NCBI GenBank assembly: GCA_937974275.1
Contig: CALJIF010000033.1
Coordinates: 1-25,510 of the forward strand
Origin: an uncultured Flavobacteriales bacterium
GTDB taxonomy: Bacteria; Bacteroidota; Bacteroidia; Palsa-965
Reading direction: 5' to 3'
DNA: 25,510 nucleotides
Below the pieces are notes generated by a model, which was given only the letters and a program-made list of their open reading frames with translations, was not told where the DNA came from and ran no database searches. The first letter of the stretch is position 1. Every line of letters begins with the position of its first letter. Positions 15,344 to 20,841 of this stretch are shown here, piece by piece. The translations under genes and the position numbers were made by a program.

Positions 15344-17752
15344 ATGAAAAAAACCTCTACCCTATTGTCCATGTTGTTCTTTGGGAATCTATTGTTCTCT
15401 CAAAGCAACACACCATCAGTCGGACCAGCACCGGAAAATTCAACTTCATCCTTAAGACAGCTTGCACCTCCGCAATTATTGAATGCCAATTCACGCGGTT
15501 GGTGTTACAATGGTGCCACTAATTTCCAATTTAACAAACAATTCATGGGTAACACTGCCCTCACGCCGATTGGGCCTGCTGTTCCTTTTGTATTTCCCGG
15601 AGCTTCAGCATGGGTAACTACAACCAATCAGTTGCTCGTAGTCGATCAGAGTAGCCCTTACCCGATATACTCTGTAGATACAACCTCAGGAGCACGAACT
15701 CAGTTGACAACTTGCACTGGAGTTCCTTTCTCCAACTTTACAGGTATGGCTTGGGACCACACAACTAACACGATGTATGGAGTAGCAACTGATGTAACAC
15801 AATCGCAAATTTTCACGGTTAACTTAAGTACCGGAGTTTGTACGGCAATTGGTACACCATCAACAGTAGCTCCCGCAGCCATAATGCTAAATGTATCTCC
15901 CGGTGGAATCCTGTATTCCGTGGATATCGTGACCAACAATCTCTATCGTTGGAACAAGACAACCGGGGTACCAACGTTGGTGGGTTCATTAGGTGTAGAT
16001 CCTAATTTCGGTCAAGATGGTTATTTTGATTTCAGTGATGGCACGTACTACTGGGCTGCATATACCGGTGGTCCCGAATTAAGAACCATTGATACCTTGA
16101 CAGGTGCATCCACACTTATAGGACCTTATAGTGGTGGTCAAGTGCAAACACTTACTTTGAGAAACAACGTCTGTAATACGACTTCCAGTTCTCAAACGCT
16201 AGCCGGTTGCAGTGGGTTTACTGTGACTGTAGGAACTAACACATATAGTGTTACAGGCATTTATCAAGACACATTGGTAAATGCAGCGGGATGCGACTCG
16301 ATAGTTACTACAAATCTGACGATTGATCCAATTTCCGACGCAGGACTAATTGTAGTTGACACAGCGATTTGTGAAGGAACCAACATTACAATGTCCACAT
16401 CCGGAAATACCGGCAACATCTCTTGGTATTTGTTTGATGGTAACAACTACACATTTATCAGTTCCGGAACGACAGCTTCAACAACTACACCTCCTGCGGC
16501 CGGTACATACAGTATTGTAACAGTTGCGACTAGTGGACTCTGTCCTTCCGACACATTCATCTATTTCCCTGTGAACGTTTATTCGCCTTCCGATCATGGT
16601 TATCCGTATACTAGCATTTCTGGGACTGATCTGTGCGCAGGTGATAGTATTGTTTTCATGGACTCTCTGTTCACAGGCAATATCGATTGGTTAGTCTCTT
16701 TAGATAGTGGTGCAACATGGAGTAACTTTGGTAGCGGAAATAATTATAACCCCGGGCCTCCAAGCAATAATGATATTGGCAACTATATGTTCGCTGTTGT
16801 TGCTGTTAATGGTGTATGTCCTGCAGATACATCCGGTTCATTCTCGATCGACGTTCGTCCTACACCGGTTGTCTTTGTGGGCAACGATACAACTCTATGC
16901 GGAAATTCGATTACGCTTGACACTGACATTTCCGGCGAAAGTTATCTCTGGAGCAATGGTGACACTACCCAAACTAGTATAATTACTGCGAGTGGCATTT
17001 ATAACGTTACTGTTACTACTCAATATGGATGTGCAGGACACGATACTATCGCTATCGCCATTAATAATAATCCAATTGTGAATTTGGGAGCTGACACTTC
17101 ATCTTGCGGTAACCTCATCCAATTAGATGCACAGAACGCCGGTGCTTCTTACCTGTGGAACGACAACTCCACGTCACAGACTATCACCGCAACCGTTTCC
17201 GGCACTTACTTCGTAACGGTTACTGATACTAATGCTTGTTCAGCTTCAGATACCATCAGCGTAACGATCAACACACCTCCATCCGTTACAGGTTCTGCAT
17301 CTGCCACAACTGTATGCACGGATGACGCCAACGTAACTTTGACCGGCTCACCTTTAGGTGGAACATGGAGCGGTCCAGGAGTTTCAGGCAACAGTTTCGA
17401 TCCGTCTGTAGGTGTGGGTGTTCAGACTGTCATGTATATGTATACAGACTCCAATAGATGTGAAGGTACTTTCGGCGTAAGCATCACTGTAGATGCCTGC
17501 GTTGGTATTACAGAGAGCAATGCCCCTACATTTACCGCTTTTCCTGTTCCATTCCAGAATGTAATCACCATTATTGCGAACAACTCCGGTGAATACCACG
17601 TGCGCATCATGAATGCTGCCGGTCAGGTTGTAATAGAAAATAAATTTATCGGTAACAGAGCAGAGATTCATACCGAGTCGTTAGCATCAGGACTCTATTG
17701 GATAGAGATTGCCGGTGCTAATGGCACACAGGTAATAAAAGTTACCAAGTAA
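15344..17752 (+). CDS. Secreted multidomain surface protein with T9SS type A sorting domain
   Basis: The 802-residue protein has a signal peptide (cleavage near 19-20, …NLLFSQS). An N-terminal propeller-like region (about 50-270) has repeated 'SVDTTSGARTQLTTCTG', 'TVNLSTGVCTAIGTPS' and 'TIDTLTGASTLIGPYSG' blades. A 'SVTGIYQDTLVNAAGCDSIVTTNLTID' module follows (about 300-330), then several Ig-like modules, two of them of the 'LGADTSSCG…LDAQNAGASYLWNDN' kind shared with the type B proteins at 5931 and 9402. The type A C-terminal sorting domain (about 725-802) has 'FTAFPVPFQNVITI…YHVRIMNAAGQVV…LASGLYWIEI…TQVIKVTK'. It is probably exported by T9SS and anchored to or released from the surface. No catalytic motif is seen. 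It is monocistronic, with its own -7 element and a strong terminator. Confidence 0.85.
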   Translation: MKKTSTLLSMLFFGNLLFSQSNTPSVGPAPENSTSSLRQLAPPQLLNANSRGWCYNGATNFQFNKQFMGNTALTPIGPAVPFVFPGASAWVTTTNQLLVVDQSSPYPIYSVDTTSGARTQLTTCTGVPFSNFTGMAWDHTTNTMYGVATDVTQSQIFTVNLSTGVCTAIGTPSTVAPAAIMLNVSPGGILYSVDIVTNNLYRWNKTTGVPTLVGSLGVDPNFGQDGYFDFSDGTYYWAAYTGGPELRTIDTLTGASTLIGPYSGGQVQTLTLRNNVCNTTSSSQTLAGCSGFTVTVGTNTYSVTGIYQDTLVNAAGCDSIVTTNLTIDPISDAGLIVVDTAICEGTNITMSTSGNTGNISWYLFDGNNYTFISSGTTASTTTPPAAGTYSIVTVATSGLCPSDTFIYFPVNVYSPSDHGYPYTSISGTDLCAGDSIVFMDSLFTGNIDWLVSLDSGATWSNFGSGNNYNPGPPSNNDIGNYMFAVVAVNGVCPADTSGSFSIDVRPTPVVFVGNDTTLCGNSITLDTDISGESYLWSNGDTTQTSIITASGIYNVTVTTQYGCAGHDTIAIAINNNPIVNLGADTSSCGNLIQLDAQNAGASYLWNDNSTSQTITATVSGTYFVTVTDTNACSASDTISVTINTPPSVTGSASATTVCTDDANVTLTGSPLGGTWSGPGVSGNSFDPSVGVGVQTVMYMYTDSNRCEGTFGVSITVDACVGITESNAPTFTAFPVPFQNVITIIANNSGEYHVRIMNAAGQVVIENKFIGNRAEIHTESLASGLYWIEIAGANGTQVIKVTK

Positions 17753-17768
17753 CGATACAAATATCTTT

Positions 17769-17801
17769 AAAGCCTTCTCCTTAAGTGGAGAAGGCTTTTT
17801 T
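17769..17801 (+). terminator. Strong rho-independent terminator after the T9SS type A gene
   Basis: A 12-bp perfect stem (AAAGCCTTCTCC / GGAGAAGGCTTT, loop TTAAGT) is followed by a T-rich tail on the plus strand. It begins 16 nt after the stop codon. On the minus strand the tail is shorter (TTTAAAG), so it may also act weakly for the convergent GIY-YIG gene ending at 17819. Confidence 0.9.
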
Positions 17802-17818
17802 ATTTCAAGTTATTCAGA

Positions 17819-18049
17819 TCAATTAAATTTCACTGGAGCATAACTGTATTTCTTCAGCCTACGTTCCCGTTTCAATGCATCTGATTTTGTTGAATACAAC
17901 TCGAGGTGAATCAACTTCCAAGGACATTTTAATGACGTGTAATGCGATTTGCCTTCGTTATGCTGATTCAATCGTGCAATCGGATTTTCGCTATACCCTT
18001 TGTAAAAGCTGCCATCCTTTAAACTTTGAATGATATAGACATAATGCAT
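17819..18049 (-). CDS. Small GIY-YIG nuclease, tRNA-distal copy
   Basis: The 76-residue protein is a minimal single-domain GIY-YIG nuclease of the YhbQ/UPF0213 type. It shows 'YVYII' (GIY strand), 'FYKGYS' (YIG strand, Tyr16), 'ARLNQHNEGK' (Arg26, His30), and the catalytic Glu62 in 'KSDALKRERRLKKY'. All core catalytic positions of the family are present. It is about 94% identical at the DNA level, over the compared 180 bp, to the second copy at 18236-18529. The ATG lies 6 nt after the T-tract of a terminator-like hairpin (18056-18090), with no Shine-Dalgarno sequence. It ends in 'YSYAPVKFN', shorter than the other copy. Its likely role is a nuclease linked to the tRNA-derived repeats; the actual substrate is unknown. 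Confidence 0.88.
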   Translation of the reverse strand: MHYVYIIQSLKDGSFYKGYSENPIARLNQHNEGKSHYTSLKCPWKLIHLELYSTKSDALKRERRLKKYSYAPVKFN

Positions 18050-18055
18050 AGCGAC

Positions 18056-18090
18056 AAAAAAAAAGAGCCATTTCCCTGAAGAAACAGCTC
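18056..18090 (-). terminator. Terminator-like hairpin directly before the distal GIY-YIG gene
   Basis: On the minus strand GAGCTGTTTC pairs with GAAATGGCTC (10 bp, two G-T wobbles, 6-nt loop), followed by nine T. The tract ends 6 nt before the ATG at 18049, so the hairpin could end pseudo-tRNA transcription or attenuate the nuclease. Confidence 0.7.
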
Positions 18091-18100
18091 GTAATATAAT

Positions 18101-18177
18101 GAGGTAAAATCCTCGGTACGGTGTGACCCGTAAGGCAGTTTAGTCCCCAATCTGCTGGGGATTGGTTTCGGCCTGCG
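18101..18177 (-). pseudogene. Degenerate tRNA-Ser-like copy (distal unit)
   Basis: On the minus strand it keeps GGCCGAAACC (D-arm remnant), an expanded hairpin in place of the anticodon arm (TCCCCA…TGGGGA), CTAAACTGCC, a variable-arm remnant, and a decayed T-arm (GAGG-ATTTTA-CCTC). The acceptor strands are missing. It differs at only a few positions from the copy at 18580-18656, so the degenerate form was duplicated as such. Confidence 0.75.
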
Positions 18178-18186
18178 TTTAAATGC

Positions 18187-18273
18187 GGTGAGGGAGGGAT
18201 TCGAACCCTCGGTACGGTTTGACCCGTACGGCAGTTTAGTCCCCAATCTGTTGGGGACTGGTTTCGGCCTGCG
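18187..18273 (-). pseudogene. Hybrid pseudo-tRNA-Ser: intact 3' half, replaced 5' half
   Basis: From the acceptor end to the anticodon, 53 nt (18187-18239) are identical to functional tRNA-Ser. From there the sequence switches to the degenerate type: an 8-bp hairpin GTCCCCAA-CAGA-TTGGGGAC replaces the anticodon 5' arm, followed by CCAAAGCC-type D-arm remnant (GGCCGAAACC read on the minus strand). The 5' acceptor strand is absent, so it should not fold as a tRNA. The GIY-YIG gene of the proximal unit stops inside it (TAA at 18236-18238). Confidence 0.8.
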
Positions 18274-18529
18274 CGGATATTAAATTTTTCGAACTGCCCG
18301 CTAAAACCTCAATTTGAGCGTGACTATATTTCTTCAATGATCGCTCTCTTTTCAATGCATCTGATTTTGTTGAATACAACTCGAGGTGAATCAACCTCCA
18401 AGGACATTTTAATGATGTGTAGTGCGATTTACCTTCGTTATGTTGATTCAATCGTGAAATCGGATTTTCGCTATAACCTTTGTAATAGCTGCCATCCTTT
18501 AGACTTTGAATGATATAGACGTAATACAT
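18236..18529 (-). CDS. Small GIY-YIG nuclease, tRNA-proximal copy
   Basis: The 97-residue protein has a GIY-YIG domain with 'YVYII', 'YYKGYS' (Tyr16), 'SRLNQHNEGK' (Arg26, His30) and 'KSDALKRERSLKKY' (Glu62), all intact. The frame extends to an ATG at 18550, but that lies within the terminator hairpin; the ATG at 18529 gives the family N-terminus 'MYYVYIIQS' and matches the other copy. Compared with its sister the C-terminus is longer: after 'YSHAQIEVLAGSSKN' it reads into the hybrid pseudo-tRNA and the last ~13 residues ('AQAETSPQQIGD') are translated tRNA-like sequence. That tail is probably a by-product of the cassette junction. The ATG is 6 nt after an eight-T tract, with no Shine-Dalgarno sequence. 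Confidence 0.88.
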   Translation of the reverse strand: MYYVYIIQSLKDGSYYKGYSENPISRLNQHNEGKSHYTSLKCPWRLIHLELYSTKSDALKRERSLKKYSHAQIEVLAGSSKNLISAQAETSPQQIGD

Positions 18530-18535
18530 AGCGAC

Positions 18536-18569
18536 AAAAAAAAGAGCCATTTCCTTGAAGAAACAGCTC
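18536..18569 (-). terminator. Terminator-like hairpin between tRNA-Ser region and proximal GIY-YIG gene
   Basis: It has the same 10-bp stem as the copy at 18056-18090 (loop TTCAAG instead of TTCAGG), followed by eight T. The stem is conserved between units although the loop differs. It probably ends the tRNA-Ser transcript, and read-through would be needed for the nuclease unless it has its own promoter. Confidence 0.72.
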
Positions 18570-18579
18570 GTAATTTAAT

Positions 18580-18656
18580 GAGGTAAAATCCTCGGTACGG
18601 TTTGACCCGTAAGGCAGTTTAGTCCCCAATCTGCTGGGGATTGGTTTCGGCCTGCG
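18580..18656 (-). pseudogene. Degenerate tRNA-Ser-like copy next to the functional tRNA
   Basis: It begins 8 nt after the 3' end of tRNA-Ser on the same strand. It retains the D-arm remnant GGCCGAAACC, an altered anticodon-region hairpin around CAGATTGGGGA, CTAAACTGCC, the variable arm GGGTCAAACC and a decayed T-arm. It lacks both acceptor strands and the TTCGAAT T-loop, so it is not a functional tRNA gene. Confidence 0.75.
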
Positions 18657-18664
18657 TTTAAATG

Positions 18665-18753
18665 CGGTGAGGGAGGGATTCGAACCCTCGGTACGGTTTG
18701 ACCCGTACGGCAGTTTAGCAAACTGCTGGTTTCGGCCTCTCACCCACCTCACC
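18665..18753 (-). tRNA. tRNA-Ser (anticodon GCU)
   Basis: The 89-nt sequence folds as a class II tRNA. The acceptor stem is GGTGAGG/CCTCACC (7 bp), the D arm GGT…ACC, the anticodon arm GCAGT-TTGCTAA-ACTGC with anticodon GCT at the loop centre, and the long variable arm GTACGG-GTCAAA-CCGTAC. The T arm is GAGGG-TTCGAAT-CCCTC and the discriminator base is G. It reads serine codons AGC/AGU. CCA is not encoded. A possible promoter lies about 130 nt upstream, before a short ORF. Immediately downstream are tRNA-derived repeats and GIY-YIG genes. Confidence 0.96.
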
Positions 18754-18783
18754 GTGTGAAGTTTTATTTTTTCCAACAACAAA

Positions 18784-18867
18784 CTACATTCTTGCGAACG
18801 GGCCTAATTCATTGTCTGTTTTACTCTTAAAGAACGTGTACGGGTTTAATCGTATTGCATATCCCAT
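18784..18867 (-). CDS. Possible 27-codon small ORF upstream of tRNA-Ser
   Basis: An ATG at 18867 opens a 27-codon frame starting MGYAIRLNPYTFFK and ending GPFARM, with stop TAG at 18784-18786. A TAATTTTG -7 element (18884-18891) lies 16 nt before the ATG, the normal spacing in this window. The stop codon is 30 nt before the 5' end of tRNA-Ser, so the peptide and tRNA could share a transcript. There is no Shine-Dalgarno sequence, but few genes here show one. I do not recognise the peptide. It may be a real small protein, a leader peptide, or chance; composition alone cannot decide. Confidence 0.35.
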   Translation of the reverse strand: MGYAIRLNPYTFFKSKTDNELGPFARM

Positions 18868-18883
18868 GTTGAACTCGGGAGTG

Positions 18884-18913
18884 CAAAATTATAAAAACTT
18901 TGAAACTGACAAT
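18884..18913 (-). promoter_or_regulatory. Candidate promoter reading into the small ORF and tRNA-Ser
   Basis: TAATTTTG (18884-18891) matches TAnnTTTG and an ATTG (18910-18913) lies 18 bp upstream, close to the -33 distance. A 9-bp inverted repeat (AAAAACTTT at 18893-18901, AAAGTTTTT at 18919-18927) straddles the spacer and -33 region and could be an operator or just AT-rich sequence. Confidence 0.4.
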
Positions 18914-19009
18914 CCCTTAAAGTTTTTCCATTGCTTTTTTCTGAGCCCAATCGGCCGCAATTGTCAAAAACGACTGAAAACTCCAATAGCATCCCGCTGT
19001 ACTTCAAAC

Positions 19010-19017
19010 TATATTTG
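19010..19017 (+). promoter_or_regulatory. Bacteroidota -7 promoter element of the ABC importer operon
   Basis: TATATTTG matches TAnnTTTG and lies 26 nt before the ATG at 19044. No -33 TTTG is evident. The 290-bp stretch between tRNA-Ser and this gene otherwise holds only the minus-strand small ORF and its promoter. Confidence 0.5.
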
Positions 19018-19043
19018 CCCTAACGTAGTTAACTATCATTAAA

Positions 19044-20828
19044 ATGAGCAGAATTTCAGGTTGGATTGCATTGTTATCCTTTGGACTAGCAGCTTGTGGT
19101 GGAGAAGAAAAAGCATCAACATCACGGTTGGACCAGAATACCGTAATCTATCATTGGAGAGCCGAGCCGGATAATCTTCATCCTACGAATGGCGTATCTG
19201 TTCCTCGACGAGTAATTATGGATTTTACTCAAGGCTTTCTGGTTGCTGTAGACCCCGATAGTTTGAAGTTGGCTCCTGCGTTGGTAAAATCTATGCCTGA
19301 AATTTCTGCTGATGGACTTGAATTTACGTATGAACTGCGAGAGGAGCCCAAATGGGATAACGGAGAGCAATTGTCTGTTCAGGATGTCATTTTCTCCATC
19401 AAAGCTTTCAAGTGCCCGTTAACCGATGATGCGCAGGTACGTCCATACTTTGATATGATTAAAGATGTACGTATTGACGCAACTAACGATCGCAAATTTA
19501 CCGTGATCGTTACCAGCAAGTACATACAGAACGTTGCGCTGTTTGCAGATTTACCTATCATGCAGGAATCCTATCACGACAAAAATCAAACATTACGCAA
19601 ATATTCGTTAGAACAAATGAACGATACCGGATTTACTGCAACAGCATATCCTGATGTTAAGATTTGGGCTGATGCATTTAACGATAACAAATTTGGTCGC
19701 GACCCACAATTCCTGAACGGCCTTGGACCTTACAAAGTGAGTTCATGGGATGCCAAGCAACAGCTAACAATTGAAAAGAAGTCGAATCACTGGATGGAAA
19801 AATTGCAGAATAAGCGTGTTTGGGAAAATTCGTATCCCGACAAAATTGTTTTCAAAATCATTACCGATGATAATGCTGTAGCTCTGGAATTGAAAAAACA
19901 AGAAATTGATGCCTCACATTATATTGCATCCGGAACATTACTGGATTTGCAAAAAGATGAAACGTTTAATAAGAACTACCACTCTGCGTTCTTTGACAAC
20001 TTCAACTATCAGTACATCGGAATGAATCTTAAACCTAATGAAGCAGGAAGAACACCATTATTTACCGATGTTCGCGTGAGAAAAGCGATGGCGTTGCTTG
20101 CCCCTATTGATGCCGCCAATAAGGCTTATATGTTTGGTAAAGCAAACCGATTGGCTTCGTGTGTTGTTCCTACAAAAAAGTCCGTGTACAATAATGACCT
20201 CACACTTGTGCCGTTTGACCCTGAACAAGCGAAACAATTACTGGATGAAGCCGGTTGGAAAGATACCGATGGAGATAACATTAGAGATAAAGTCATTGAC
20301 GGTCGTAAAGTGCAATTTGAATTTGAATTCCTTGCCATGTCCGGTGCAGGTGTTCAGGAATATGTTGTTAAGGATTATGTTGCGGAATTATACAAAGCCG
20401 GTATAAAAGCCAACATTCGAACATTGGAATTTGTGACATTTTATGAAACGATACAGAAACATGAATTTGACATGTATTTCGGAGGATGGGGCGGTACATT
20501 TTTTTACGAAGATTACAAGCAAGTTTGGCATTCTTCCTCTTGGAATGGCGGGAATAATTATGTTGGTTACGGTACTGCAGCAAGCGATGCATTGATTGAC
20601 TCCATTCGTGTTACACTCGATGATAATCAGCGTGTGGCCATGGAAAAGCGACTGCAAAAAATGATATACGATGATCAGCCTTATGTATTTGTATTTACAA
20701 ATCCGTTTAAAGGCGCAATTCATCGTCGATTTGAAAATGCCGCGTTCTATCCGGAACGTCCTAACATTTATTTGGGCAATCTGAAATTGATACCGGGCTG
20801 GAGCACCATGAAACCTGCTGCAGAATAA
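19044..20828 (+). CDS. Oligopeptide-type ABC transporter substrate-binding lipoprotein
   Basis: The 594-residue protein is a family 5 (OppA/DppA-like) solute-binding protein. It has a lipobox …FGLAAC (Cys18), then 'VIYHWRAEPDNLHPTNGVSVPRRVIMDFTQGFLVAVDPDSLKLAPALVKSMPEISADGLEFTYELREEPKWDNGEQLSVQDVIFSIKAF', the family signature region. Further on are 'GLGPYKVSSWD', 'YQYIGMNLKPNEAGRTPLFTDVRVRKAMALLAPIDAAN' and 'AKQLLDEAGWKDTDGDNIRD'. It binds peptides or similar solutes outside the inner membrane and delivers them to the permeases encoded 13 nt downstream. The DTDGDNIRD segment resembles a small calcium-binding loop. The exact substrate cannot be inferred. Confidence 0.92.
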   Translation: MSRISGWIALLSFGLAACGGEEKASTSRLDQNTVIYHWRAEPDNLHPTNGVSVPRRVIMDFTQGFLVAVDPDSLKLAPALVKSMPEISADGLEFTYELREEPKWDNGEQLSVQDVIFSIKAFKCPLTDDAQVRPYFDMIKDVRIDATNDRKFTVIVTSKYIQNVALFADLPIMQESYHDKNQTLRKYSLEQMNDTGFTATAYPDVKIWADAFNDNKFGRDPQFLNGLGPYKVSSWDAKQQLTIEKKSNHWMEKLQNKRVWENSYPDKIVFKIITDDNAVALELKKQEIDASHYIASGTLLDLQKDETFNKNYHSAFFDNFNYQYIGMNLKPNEAGRTPLFTDVRVRKAMALLAPIDAANKAYMFGKANRLASCVVPTKKSVYNNDLTLVPFDPEQAKQLLDEAGWKDTDGDNIRDKVIDGRKVQFEFEFLAMSGAGVQEYVVKDYVAELYKAGIKANIRTLEFVTFYETIQKHEFDMYFGGWGGTFFYEDYKQVWHSSSWNGGNNYVGYGTAASDALIDSIRVTLDDNQRVAMEKRLQKMIYDDQPYVFVFTNPFKGAIHRRFENAAFYPERPNIYLGNLKLIPGWSTMKPAAE

Positions 20829-20841
20829 TTCGTCGTCTTCT

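Larger units (their letters stand above)
17836..18718 (-). repeat. Tandem direct repeat: two ~480-bp tRNA/GIY-YIG cassettes
   Basis: Positions 17836-18239 align with 18316-18718 at an offset of 480, becoming 479 after a one-base difference in an A-run. In the 180 bp at 17881-18060 I count 11 mismatches. In the next ~120 bp there are about 3. The last 53 bp (18187-18239 versus 18666-18718, tRNA-derived) are identical. Each unit reads, on the minus strand: tRNA-Ser 3' half, degenerate tRNA-like copy, terminator hairpin, GIY-YIG gene. The tRNA-proximal unit joins the intact tRNA; the distal one joins a hybrid pseudo-tRNA. Confidence 0.93.

Noticed and set aside
18019..18246. ORF reading through the hybrid pseudo-tRNA and hairpin on the minus strand
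   Set aside because: Its N-terminal residues (GSNRTEGSNPSL…) are translated tRNA T-arm and variable-arm sequence, and the frame is not that of the GIY-YIG gene; it is a by-product of the tRNA repeat.
18187..18273. Second functional tRNA-Ser gene
   Set aside because: The 5' acceptor strand and D-stem are missing and the anticodon arm is replaced by a longer hairpin, so no tRNA fold is possible.
17819..18753. CRISPR array or insertion sequence explanation for the repeats
   Set aside because: Only two long units with coding content, no spacers, no transposase and no terminal inverted repeats.
18471..18782. ORF covering the functional tRNA-Ser on the minus strand
   Set aside because: It overlaps the whole tRNA gene and repeats the same tRNA-derived residues; no protein family resemblance.
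18812..19042. 76-codon plus-strand ORF between tRNA-Ser and the ABC operon
   Set aside because: No family resemblance, no promoter, and it overlaps the -7 element of the ABC gene and a better-placed minus-strand small ORF.
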